From Wolfiporia cocos (taxonomy: Eukaryota; Basidiomycota; Agaricomycetes; Polyporales; Phaeolaceae): DNA of 64,000 bases. Each line of letters opens with the position of its first letter. Position 1 is the stretch's first letter. A model generated the notes under the pieces. That model searched no databases and was not told the origin of the DNA. It saw only the letters and a program-made list of their open reading frames with translations. Below, in pieces: positions 1 to 9,429 of the stretch. The DNA lies in NCBI GenBank assembly GCA_029448655.1, contig JACCLO010000005.1, positions 186,001 to 250,000 of the forward strand, written 5' to 3'. A program made the position numbers and the translations under genes.

Positions 1-1704
1 GAAAGGAGCGTTAGCTCATTGACGAGAATCCTAAAGATGGGGCTGTAAGGCCACCATCTTGTCGTATATATACATGCATGAACGTTGAGAGCACGAATCC
101 TACCCTAATGTAATGGCCTGTGCGCCGTAACTAAGGGATCACGGGAACGTAACGTAACATGTAACTAATGTGACCATCATGTGTCCATATGATGAGGCGC
201 GCGCTACCCTACAGCGCTAAACTACTAAGTCAGATGATCTATATGGCTGGAGGAGACGCTGGAGGTGGCTAAAGATCAGGAAGACGCGCGCGCACCTAGC
301 GGCGCCTGTGAATACCAATAGCGAGGGATGTACAGATACCCCCCAGGAGTGATCCGTGACATTACCCCCCCTCCGAGAAAACGTCGTCTCTGACGTTGGT
401 CCTACGACATCCCTTCCTGTTGGTTAATAGAGAACCTGGCACCGCTGAGGCCAGCACCACCTGTCACAATCACAGCGGGGAGCATCCAGGTTTCCTGACG
501 GTCCGTCCGTCGGATAGGGTTGAAGAGAAAAGGACGCGCGCTGGTGGGGACGCCAACCCAGCGCGGCATCGAGTTGGCAAGACTCACCGAGTCGAGAGGG
601 ACAGCCTTGTAGCTAGGTTTTTTGTTGAAGTTTTCGCGGCCAGCAAGGATCGCTCCCAGCCGCTACTCACTGAGGGTGCCCGTCACCCGTGTCCGTCGTA
701 CCCAAAGGCCAATTCTGTCGGCGTCGTGTCCATATTCATCGCGTTGACCGGTCGTTGTGGGGTTGGGCATCCTTGCGGAGCCCTTCGCATACCCACTGGT
801 CAAGGTTCTTGAGTCGCTCCTGCCGCCCAGGGATAATGGCCGAGGTGCCCTAGACCTCCACACGCGCATGCATTCCCTTTGCAGGGGTGATGGCGGCGGG
901 TCCTCAAACGGGGCTTACCCTGGTCGATCCCGCTACCCTGTTGTTCATGGGGGGCGGTCTTGTCTATTCACTCCCTACGGTCGCTTTGCCTGGTGTAGCG
1001 TTTCGTGGGGGCTCGTAAGGCTACGGACCGCCGGCGCTTCTACCGACGGCTGCCCCGCCACGCTGCCATGGCGACCTGTAGGTGGAAACCTCTCGGCCCC
1101 AACGCAGTTGGCGTCGGAGGGGAGAGTAAATATCTTTAGGATTATGTCACAGACTTACCAGTCTGTGAGGACCCAGGCATCTGGGGAGGCCCTAACGCCT
1201 AACAAGGCGGTGCGCAAGCCAGCAAGACCGCGACGTCGGCTGTATCCCATGGGGGAACTCCTAAGAGGCGACGAGTTGAGCTGGCACACAGACAAGCTAG
1301 TCGAGAGGGGCCCCGGGCCCGAGCGCACGCAGACAGAGGATAAGAAAGGAGCGTTAGCTCATTGACGAGAATCCTAAAGATGGGGCTGTAAGGCCACCAT
1401 CTTGTCGTATATATACATGCATGAACGTTGAGAGCACGAATCCTACCCTAATGTAATGGCCTGTGCGCCGTAACTAAGGGATCACGGGAACGTAACGTAA
1501 CATGTAACTAATGTGACCATCATGTGTCCATATGATGAGGCGCGCGCTACCCTACAGCGCTAAACTACTAAGTCAGATGATCTATATGGCTGGAGGAGAC
1601 GCTGGAGGTGGCTAAAGATCAGGAAGACGCGCGCGCACCTAGCGGCGCCTGTGAATACCAATAGCGAGGGATGTACAGATACCCCCCAGGAGTGATCCGT
1701 GACA
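1..1704. mobile_element. LTR-type element, recent, left end cut by window
   Basis: Bases 1-361 and 1344-1704 are direct repeats that I read as identical at every base, flanking about 980 bp of internal sequence. Both copies end in CCGTGACA, the CA-type end of an LTR. The 5' copy runs off the left edge, so the true LTR is at least 361 bp. The internal part has no recognisable gag or pol. It contains overlapping open frames at 396-812 and 757-1365 of unknown meaning, so this looks like a non-autonomous (LARD/TRIM-like) element. Identical repeats imply a recent insertion. It sits inside an older LTR that resumes at 1705, so GCTGT (1705-1709) is the predicted target duplication. No convincing primer-binding site was found after 361. 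Confidence 0.7.
757..1365 (+). CDS. Open frame inside the LTR element, uncertain
   Basis: A 202-codon open frame lies between the two identical 361-bp repeats and runs 22 bp into the right one. The product is Gly/Arg/Pro-rich and has no zinc knuckle, protease, reverse-transcriptase or integrase motif that I can see. The region is GC-rich, which favours long chance frames, and a second frame (396-812) overlaps its start. It may be a vestigial gag or simply non-coding element sequence. I do not recognise it. Confidence 0.2.
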   Translation: MGLGILAEPFAYPLVKVLESLLPPRDNGRGALDLHTRMHSLCRGDGGGSSNGAYPGRSRYPVVHGGRSCLFTPYGRFAWCSVSWGLVRLRTAGASTDGCPATLPWRPVGGNLSAPTQLASEGRVNIFRIMSQTYQSVRTQASGEALTPNKAVRKPARPRRRLYPMGELLRGDELSWHTDKLVERGPGPERTQTEDKKGALAH

Positions 1705-2553
1705 GCTGTATAGTTATTATGTAAGCTGATAGTCCGTTATATTGTAGGTAACCCTATAATGGGTGTAGGTACACGGCACAGAGTGTCTGGGGGTCTGACA
1801 ACACGTGATAGTGTTACGGTTATTCTGAAATTTTGAACGCTGACAGAACTAGCCACCGGGCGAATATGATACAGGGACTTGTTGCACAGTCAACCCCCTG
1901 GCTACTCGTGACTCCACTGGGCGCATCCCCAGTTGTACTAGCACATAGGGTGTGTTTCATCTCTGACAGATTCAACTCTGCCACCATTTCATATTTATCA
2001 TTTAGTAGCTGACAGATAGCGTTCAACCGCCATCATCATCTATCTATCGTTTCGGATATATCACTGCATACTTATCAAACGTTTGGTACTATAGCGAAGA
2101 TAGTAGCGGTGACATCTGGAGTGGACTCGACCCCGAAAACTCAGTGTAGTATATAAACTCATGTACCTACTGTCGAAGCTCTTCAGCTCGACCTTGTTGT
2201 ACAAACAAGAAGTCTTATACTCATTCTCAAACGTAGGAAGCTATGCTCAAGTATTCCTCGCTCGAGCCATCGAACGACTAAGTCCTCGAAAAGTGCACAC
2301 TGACTTCTCAGACTTAGGAACTCTAGGGCTTGAAGGCATCTAACGAGTATTTGCCTTGCATACGGCGACGTGCCTACGTGCAGAAGAACGATCTATATTT
2401 GCGACTCGAATATACAAACGGGTATTCGACCCGTAACAGATAGGGTGTTTGGGGTCTCGGCACATGACTGCATAGGTGCGCGCTTAGATAAGATAAGGGT
2501 TTTAGGCTCTAGTCACTAGTTGCTAGCTAGGTGAAAGAAATCGGCTTGTGACA
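1705..2553. repeat. Solo LTR (TGACACAAGC family), interrupted
   Basis: Segments 1705-1811 and 2439-2553 align collinearly with the right two thirds of the intact LTR at 2833-3213 and share its end, CGGCTTGTGRCA. The copy lost its left part to the element at 1-1704 and is split by the solo LTR at 1812-2438. The intact copy reads straight through CACGTGATAGGGTG, which is the empty site for that insertion. Confidence 0.7.
1812..2438 (-). mobile_element. Solo LTR, TGTTACGGGTCG family, minus orientation
   Basis: On the minus strand it starts TGTTACGGGTCG and ends AACCGTAACA. It is flanked by the 5-bp duplication GATAG (1807-1811 and 2439-2443). It is the inverted partner of the LTR at 3869-4577; the similarity includes a shared open frame (1820-2026 minus, 4362-4619 plus) that is LTR sequence, not a host gene. 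Confidence 0.85.
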
Positions 2554-2832
2554 GTGTCAAAGACAGGAGGTGCGCTCGCTCAATCTTCAGCCTCAGCTCC
2601 TGGTAGTTTCTTCCCAGTGCATGTGTTCAAATCTGAACCATACACATTCATCTATGTCAGATCTCTACACTCTTCTGACAGATCTAGCAGTCAAGCCACC
2701 CCACACCTCCGGCTTTATATGCATCACAGCATTCCACAGAGGAGATGGCTTCAAGAGGAACACATCCCACGCCCGTGAGCCTGCACTGGCTGTTGACTGG
2801 ACAAACATTGAATAGAAAATATATCAGGTTCC
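2554..2832 (+). pseudogene. Promoter/5' relic of peptide-precursor paralogue, copy I
   Basis: The stretch at about 2585-2625 (CTTCAGCCTCAGCTCCTGG followed by T-rich sequence) matches the leader region just upstream of the intact precursor gene (about 14119) and of copy II (about 5795). The TATA region expected further upstream has been replaced by LTR sequence ending at 2553. No intact start codon with a signal peptide follows. The solo LTR at 2833 inserted into this relic; its flanks (GTTCC) rejoin at 3214. Confidence 0.45.
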
Positions 2833-3213
2833 TGACACAAGCAACGCTTCAAGCAACTACTCAGGGGAATAGAACTCGCACAAAGGCGTATTCCTGATCT
2901 GAGGCTACTCAAGGCATATAAGGCCAAGACGAGTCTGGGGTGCTATCCTGCTCGTCGGCCAGTATATATGCTATTCTACTGTTTGTACATTGTTTGACAA
3001 CTGTATAGCTATTACGTAAGTTGATGGTCCGTTCTGTAAGGTAAACCCTAGTATGGGTGTAGGTGCTCGGCACAGAGTGTCCGGGGTCTGGCAACACGTG
3101 ATAGGGTGTCCGGGGTCTTGACACATGACTGCATAGGCGCATGCTTAGATAAGATAAGGGTTTAGGCTCTAGTCACTAGTCGTTGGCTAGGCGAAAGAAA
3201 TCGGCTTGTGGCA
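2833..3213. mobile_element. Solo LTR, TGACACAAGC family, 381 bp
   Basis: It starts TGACACAAGC and ends GCTTGTGGCA, which are near-perfect inverted ends. It is flanked by the direct duplication GTTCC (2828-2832 and 3214-3218). It provides the uninterrupted reference for the broken copy at 1705-2553. Confidence 0.85.
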
Positions 3214-3308
3214 GTTCCTCAGGCCACTGCAAGCAGCCTGAGGTGCGAGATGGAAACTGCACCGGTCCCCGGACAGATGAATGGACTGCTGGAACTGGAG
3301 GTACACAC

Positions 3309-3847
3309 TGTTACAATCGGTACGGGATTATCTGAATATCTTTGACACCTCACTGGAGAAGGGGACTTAGTGTTCAACCACAGTATCGTGTGATTATTTC
3401 TAGGGTTCCCTGTTCAACCAGTGACCCTCGTTTCATGTACAACAGCCCTATGCCCATGGCTTCGCAGTGTATCAGGTTCTAGTTGATATCTTGTGTCTAA
3501 CCACAGAGCTTCTGCTTTTCAGCTACTGTTGTGCTCAACCGCAGCGTTTCAGCTTAGTTATCTTAACGTACTAGCCTTATGGACTTAGTGGTAGCAGTAC
3601 CAAGGACACTATGACTCCGATTACAGAATCGTAGTATAAAAACCCATTGTAAATACCGGTCGAGTTCCTCAGCTTGACCTTGTTGAATTACAAGGATCTT
3701 ATACTCGTTCTCAAAGGCTTGAGCAATTAAGCCTGCAGCTTGTATATCGACGCTCGACTCTGCTGAGTCTGACGAGTAGTGCGCTACTTAATATGCTGAG
3801 TAACTCGACTTAGTTATTTCAGCTGAACAGATATTCAATCCGCAACA
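3309..3847 (-). mobile_element. Solo LTR, TGTTACGGATCG family, minus orientation
   Basis: Ends TGTTAC...GCAACA, with the 5-bp duplication CACAC at 3304-3308 and 3848-3852. Related plus-strand copies are at 7445-7987 and 39902-40436; shared segments include the CTCACTGGAGAAG and GTTCAACC blocks. Confidence 0.85.
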
Positions 3848-3868
3848 CACACACCGGACTCCAGCCAG

Positions 3869-4577
3869 TGTTACGGGTCGAATACCCATTCGTATATTCG
3901 AGTTGCGAATATAGATCGTTCTTCTGCACGTAGGCACGTCGCCGTATGCAAGGCAAATACTCGTTAGATGCCTTCGGGTCCTAAGTGAAGTCCTTAGGAG
4001 ATCGGTTAATATCCAATACGCGTTAGAGGATATAATCTGTTCAAGTGCGAGTCGAATAGAATATAAGACTCGCCCAAGTCCGAGAAGTCAGTGTGCACTT
4101 CGAGGACTTAGTCGTTCGATTGCTCGAGTGAGAAATACTGAGCGTAGTTTCCTACGTTTGAGAACGAGTATAAGACTTCTTGTTCATACAACAAGGTCGA
4201 GCTGAAGAGCCTCGACAGTAAGTACAGGGGTTTTATATACTACGTTAAGTTTCAGGGGTCAAGTCTGTCCCAGATGTCACCGATACTATCTACGCTATAG
4301 TACCAAACGTTTGATAAGTATGTAATGATATATCCGAGACGATAGATAGGAATGATGGCGGTTGAACGCCATCTATCAGCAAGCAAACGATGAACATGAA
4401 ACGGTGGCAGAGTTGGATCTGCCAGAGATGAAACGCGCCCTATTGACTAGTACAACTGGGGATGCGCCCAGTAGAGTCACGAGTAGCCAGGGGAGTTGGT
4501 TGTGCAACAAGTCCCTGTATCGTATTCGCCCAATGGTGAGTTCTGTTGATGTTCGAAAAATCAAAACAACCGTAACA
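3869..4577 (+). mobile_element. Solo LTR, TGTTACGGGTCG family
   Basis: Starts TGTTACGGGTCG and ends AACCGTAACA, flanked by the 5-bp duplication GCCAG (3864-3868 and 4578-4582). It is an inverted relative of 1812-2438. It inserted, together with the neighbouring LTR at 3309, into the body of decayed precursor copy I, so host sequence resumes at 4583. Confidence 0.85.
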
Positions 4578-4582
4578 GCCAG

Positions 4583-5000
4583 GCCCAGACAGACATTGGG
4601 ACTATTTGGAGCCACCTGAGGCACAAGCTGAGAAATGCACCAGCTGCTACCAGCCACACAGACCGCTGATATTGAAGGTGCATGAGCCGATCTTCAGCGT
4701 CGATTCTCTGCAACCTCAGCTCAGGTGGTGGTTGCTCAGGCATTCACTCGAGCACCTGCCAGAGGCTGAGGAGAACGTGAAGACCTGTGCACCAAATAAT
4801 AGCCAGGCTTAGACGGCTGATGAATATCCTGAGTCACTTGATACGCGAAACATTGGACAAAGCAATGGTGGAGACAATCAAGTGCGAGGTCACGTCAGAC
4901 ATCTTGGGAAGGCTCCATCCCATCATTGGCACAGCGACCCAAGCCGGTGAGAGAACTATAGAGATACAGGAGACACACATGTTCGTAGTTGTAGCTTGAG
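4583..5000 (+). pseudogene. Decayed peptide-precursor paralogue, copy I, 3' part
   Basis: The frame ending at 4999 contains SDILGRLHPIIGT followed by a short tail and stop. This matches the last core segment of the intact gene (SDIYGKFHPIIGTTVL, residues 292-307). The dibasic site that precedes the motif in the intact gene (RREA) is KCEV here, so the processing site is lost. Upstream sequence is in other frames and the signal peptide is missing. Two solo LTRs separate this part from the promoter relic at 2554-2832. The 3' flank (about 5010-5480) resembles that of copy II (about 7270-7440 and 8540-8960), supporting a tandem duplication. Confidence 0.6.
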
Positions 5001-5589
5001 AATGCCCACAAATGCAATGATCTCTTGAGGGTTTGTGAATTCTGTTGGCCCTTTTAAATGGTGGATTCTGAGACATGCCTAGAAATAATCAGGTGCCAGG
5101 ATCTCACTGTGCACACGTGCATGAAGATGCATACGCCCTTGCAATGTATAATTGTGCACAATGATATAACAGCTTAGCTCCCTGGGTACTGTGTCAACTC
5201 TGGGGATGCATGCAATTTTCAGAAAGGTGCTCCGGCCGTCAGCATCGCCATCTATCAAGCGGCTGGCGACAAGAACCGCAAAGTCCTTGTACTATTTGTG
5301 CTACACTACTGATGTATAAAGAGCACTCGATGTGCATGTTGGTGAGGACCTGAGCTTACCTGTTCCAGCGATATTGGACAGCGGTGTCCACAGAGGTCTT
5401 GAGGTGTGGCACTGAAACAAGCGCACGCTTACGCCCCGACATCGATTTTAGGCTGCAATCACGGGTGACTAACTCCGCGTCGGCACTGCTACTTTTGTCA
5501 GGGTCATCATGCATGCCCACTACTCAATTGATTTCAGATGTCGATTGTATGTCCTTACTCTCTCTTGTCACTTGGGTTGACACTCACCG

Positions 5590-6050
5590 CCTCGTGCTGA
5601 TTTCTGCTCTTCTGCACGTCTAGCTGTAACGGTGTGACTCCATAGGTGCATGGACTATCCGTATAATAGCTCTGATGCCTGCAATGATACTGCATCATTG
5701 TGGAGCACTGTCACCAATAGTCTTGATTGCGCAGCACTATGGGTGTCTATTAGTATGCAACAATACTATAAAGGCAGTAGTTATGCTCGGTAAATCTTCA
5801 GCCTCAGCTCCTGGTACTTTCTTCTCAAGCTTGGTACTGGATAGTGAGTCCTCCCTTGCTTCTGTGTGAGCAATGTCATTGAAACATCACATCAGCCGTG
5901 CACATATTTTCGTATTCGTCTTGTGTAATCCAATAACAACATTTGACTTCCGACGTTCACTCCCACTCACCACTACTCACTTTCACCACACATTATCATG
6001 TGTACATCGACTCTTCTCGCTTCCATTGCCGCTGTGATCATTGTCACAGA
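5590..6050 (+). pseudogene. Promoter and signal-peptide relic of paralogue, copy II
   Basis: 5590-5870 aligns with 13900-14170 upstream of the intact precursor: same GCTGATT block, a TATAAA box at 5767-5772, and the TCAGCCTCAGCTCCTGGT box at about 5797 followed by TTGGTACTGGATAGTGAGTCC. The start codon at 5998 (ATG TGT ACA TCG ACT) opens a short hydrophobic leader resembling MRASTTFLAV of the intact gene, then hits stops and repeat DNA. The rest of the gene reappears at about 6930-7200, past an inserted element. Confidence 0.6.
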
Positions 6051-6920
6051 TTATATCTGTTTCCTACAATTTCCTTGCTATTTCTAGCAATTTATCCCAT
6101 TTGTTAGCTCAATACCAATGCTTTACGCTAGTTGACGCCCTACGGCCTCATCTAGCACGTGACCTTATCTTATCTAGGATAGTATCTTATCTCTGTAGTT
6201 ACATCTCATCTTATCACGTAGTAAACACAACCCTATGGCCGGCATACCCCGTCAGGGGTATGGCTCGATCGTCATCGACGGCCAATACCGAGTAGCTATC
6301 TCAGCGAGCTCTAGCCCTACACTTACATAACTCGGATACCATAATCATGACTACTACAGTACACCATTACCGGTTACAGCACGTCACGTGCTTCACTGTA
6401 GCGCCTTACAAACCGCATAGTCATATATCAAGACATACCCCGGTCGGTGTATGACTCAGTCATCACATGTCTAAGACCAACCAATCACCTTACCGCCATT
6501 ACTGGTTGGTAATCACATGCCTATGTAGTATGCCCTATGCCCTGCGGCCCTATTGGTCGCATTTACTTATGACACCACTTTCCCTATTTGTTAGAGGTAT
6601 CATTAGTCCTACATCATAGTACCAAGGGTCCTAGCCCTGATGTATATATACCGTACTCTGAGTCGCTTAGGACTCAGACTAGTTAATTTCGACGTTTACT
6701 CTTATTACCACCCTTTGTAGTACCTGTCAAGGTCTACTTAGGTTTCCTCTGCTATACTTAGACCCTAGCAAGGTCCAATCAGTACCTCAACTATACTTGC
6801 TTAGACTCTCTAGTCTTTGGTCCTTATAACAGACCATTGACCCTATCACTGAGCCACCTTCTTGCCCAACCTTAGCCATTCAGCTATAAGCAAGACCCCT
6901 AGGCATATCAAGTCAGTTCT
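6050..6920. mobile_element. LTR-like insertion splitting precursor copy II
   Basis: This unique block separates the leader (5998-6050) from the C-terminal part (6930-7200) of the copy II pseudogene. Its right half has copia-LTR-like layout: a TATATATA box (about 6642) followed by the short inverted pair CTGAGTC/GACTCAG (about 6658-6681), as also seen at 8265-8300. I could not fix the exact ends or a target duplication. Confidence 0.4.
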
Positions 6921-7200
6921 GTGTCAATCATGCTTGCACCGGTGCAGGCATTCAATTCTGTGCTGAATAACCCCAGCGCTCCAATCGCGACGGCCACTTT
7001 CCTGGACCACTCGAGGTGTGAGGTTCCCGTGGAGGCGTTCAATTCTGTACCAAATGCCCCTCAGGCTCTGGTGGCCACTAAGGATATCAAGACTATCCTG
7101 AACCAATTGAGGCACGAGGTGATGGTGGAGGGGATCAAGCGCAAGGTCGCGTCAGACATCTTGGGAAGGCTCCATTGAATCATTGGCATGACAGTGCATC
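6921..7200 (+). pseudogene. Decayed peptide-precursor paralogue, copy II, 3' part
   Basis: The frame 6921-7178 ends KRKVASDILGRLH followed by TGA, and the next codons continue IIGMTV. This is the conserved SDI-GxxHPIIGTTV tail of the intact gene with the Pro codon replaced by a stop (CCC to TGA-type change at about 7176). The Lys-Arg processing site is kept. Two internal AFNSV repeats hint at the former repetitive body. The downstream sequence up to 7444 matches the 3' flank of copy I. Confidence 0.6.
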
Positions 7201-7444
7201 CCAGCAAGACCCTCTAGGGTGCTAGAGTCATAGGGGACACGCATGTTTGTAAACGTAGTTCGAGCCTATTGTACACAAACACGATGAACTCTTGACTAGT
7301 CGTTGATTTCATCTACTCATTTGCATAGTTGATTTGCTTCCTGAAAAAGGTGTGCCTAAAGATGCCACAAATATATCAACAATCAAGTGGAATCTCGTGG
7401 CACAGATGCGCACAACATGCACAAAGAGGCATACACCCTTGTGG

Positions 7445-7987
7445 TGTTACAGATTGAATATCCGTTCAGCATGAATAACTAAGTCGAGTTACTCAATGCG
7501 TCAAGTAGCACACTACTTGTCGGACTCAGCAGAGTCAGAGCATCGATATACAAGCTGTAGACTTAATTGCTTAAGTCTCTGAGAACCAGTATAAGATCCT
7601 TGTAATTCAACAAGGTCGAGCTGAGGAACTCAACTGGTATTTACATCAGGTTATATACTGTGATCCTATAATCGGGGTCATAGTGTCCTTGTTGCTGCTA
7701 CCACTAAGTCTGTAAGGCTAGCATGCTAAGATAACAAATACAAAGTGCTGCGGTTGAGCGCAACAGTGGCTGAAACGTAGAACCCTTGTGGTTAGACACA
7801 AGATATCAACTAGAACCTGATATGTCGCAAAGCTAAGGGCATAGGGCTGTTGTACATGAAATGAGAGTTTCTGATTGAGCAGAGGCCCCTAGAATAAGGC
7901 GCGCAATAAAGTGGTTGAACACTAAGTCCTCTCTCCCAGTGGAGCACCGTGTAGTGAGTTTCGAATATACTGGTACGGACCGTAACA
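7445..7987 (+). mobile_element. Solo LTR, TGTTACGGATCG family
   Basis: Starts TGTTACAGATTG and ends CGGACCGTAACA, flanked by TGTGG at 7440-7444 and 7988-7992. It inserted into the 3' flank of precursor copy II. Confidence 0.85.
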
Positions 7988-8056
7988 TGTGGTGCCTGAT
8001 TATGCGCTTTGCTACATGTCACAGATTTCTGTGGCATGTTTTAATGTATTACCCCC

Positions 8057-8460
8057 TCCCTGGCTCGAACCCAGGACTTCAGGTTCAAGTAGTCACATGA
8101 CCAGTGCAACGTAGTGTAGCGGTATAACACAACCTGTCCGTCAGGACATACTGTCACGTGATCCCCTACTTACATAATACATAGGCGTGACCTTTAGGGG
8201 CGCGCACAGACCATGCCATTAGGGCAGGCCCTTCATTAGGTAGCGGCCGGTCTCCATGTATATAAAGTAGACGTCTGAGGTCTTACAACCTCAGACTGAT
8301 CAATCTCGACAATGGATGTGTAACCTCATCATCATACTGCGTGCTAGACTGGGACTGCCTCTGGTGACTACGCCGTCACTATGCCTTAGACTCTCTATCT
8401 TGGAGTCTACCTAGTCAGCCCATGCGACGTTACCTCGTCGTCAACACCTTCAACGTTAGT
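8057..8460. repeat. Copia-LTR-like block
   Basis: It contains a TATATAAA box (about 8258), the inverted pair CTGAGGTC/GACCTCAG-like (about 8273-8298) and pyrimidine-rich sequence, the same layout as about 6640-6700. No open frame. Exact ends and target duplication were not resolved. Confidence 0.35.
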
Positions 8461-9429
8461 AGAAGGGGTTAGGGCATAAACATGTACGTATGACACATTC
8501 TGTGTCACTACAACGGGTGAGCTGCCTGAGCTTTGGGTAGAATTTAACAAAGCGCACATCTTCAAGCACTTTCAAGAGTAGTGAGGTGTTGTGGCCATCT
8601 TGAACATTGCCACAGATCGGGCAGTAAAGCCCCCATACCATTTGGGCTGCACCTACCGATGTACAAAGAGCCCGATGCGCATATTTGCTTGGTCTTGTCC
8701 GTTGTGGTGGTACTATGACAATGGTATCCATAGATGAGGCACCAATGAAGTGTGGCACAAGTATTGATCAATTTGTGGCAAGCACGCGCCCTGAAGCTGA
8801 AGGCCTGAAGCTTTGAAGCCCCGGAGCCCCGATGCTTGAACAATCATATTCTAAGCACCAGCTCGCACTCTCCAGATTTGCAAGTGAAGAGCTACCACTA
8901 GAAACCCATTGATTGCATGCTGTGCTCATGGGCAACTCAGACCCTGCGTCAGCACCGCTACTCAGCTAGACAGCAGTCAAGGAAGCAACAAAACCATGGT
9001 AATCTCGCAGGACATCACACCAGCTCCTTCAGCTCCTTCACAGTGTACTTCAGGTTGGATAGCTTGAGGTACCAATGATAAAATTTGTCTAGCTTGTCTT
9101 TACAGGAATTTTCAACCCAGATATCCTCCACAACGCCGTCATCCAAGGGATGTGTGATGACGATGAGACAAAGAGACTTCACACGCATTTTGTAGCCAGA
9201 CTGAATTACGGTGACGGGGGGGGGAATGCCATGTTTTCATAAATGTAAGTGATGGTAGAGCTTAACATCTGAAGGTAATAGTCAGACTGTATGTGGAGAG
9301 CGAGTCCACTATCAGGAGCCTTTGGAGTGGAGTCGCGGTGACATCGTTGAATAGTCATGCCTTAATGTGAACTTTAAGGCTGAGATGGTATACAGATGAG
9401 CAATTCTCCACATTGAAACGAATCAAACT
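8461..9429. other. Non-coding; 3' flank of decayed precursor copy II
   Basis: 8640-8960 is similar to 5290-5500 (shared GATGTACAAAGAGC-type and GCGTCAGCACCGCTAC-type blocks), so it is the duplicated 3' flank of the peptide-precursor unit. The rest (8961-9429) shows no gene or clear repeat. Confidence 0.4.

Noticed and set aside
8040..8120. tRNA-like T-arm (CTGGCTCGAACCCAGG) near 8060
   Set aside because: No matching acceptor or D arm could be folded; probably part of a repeat.
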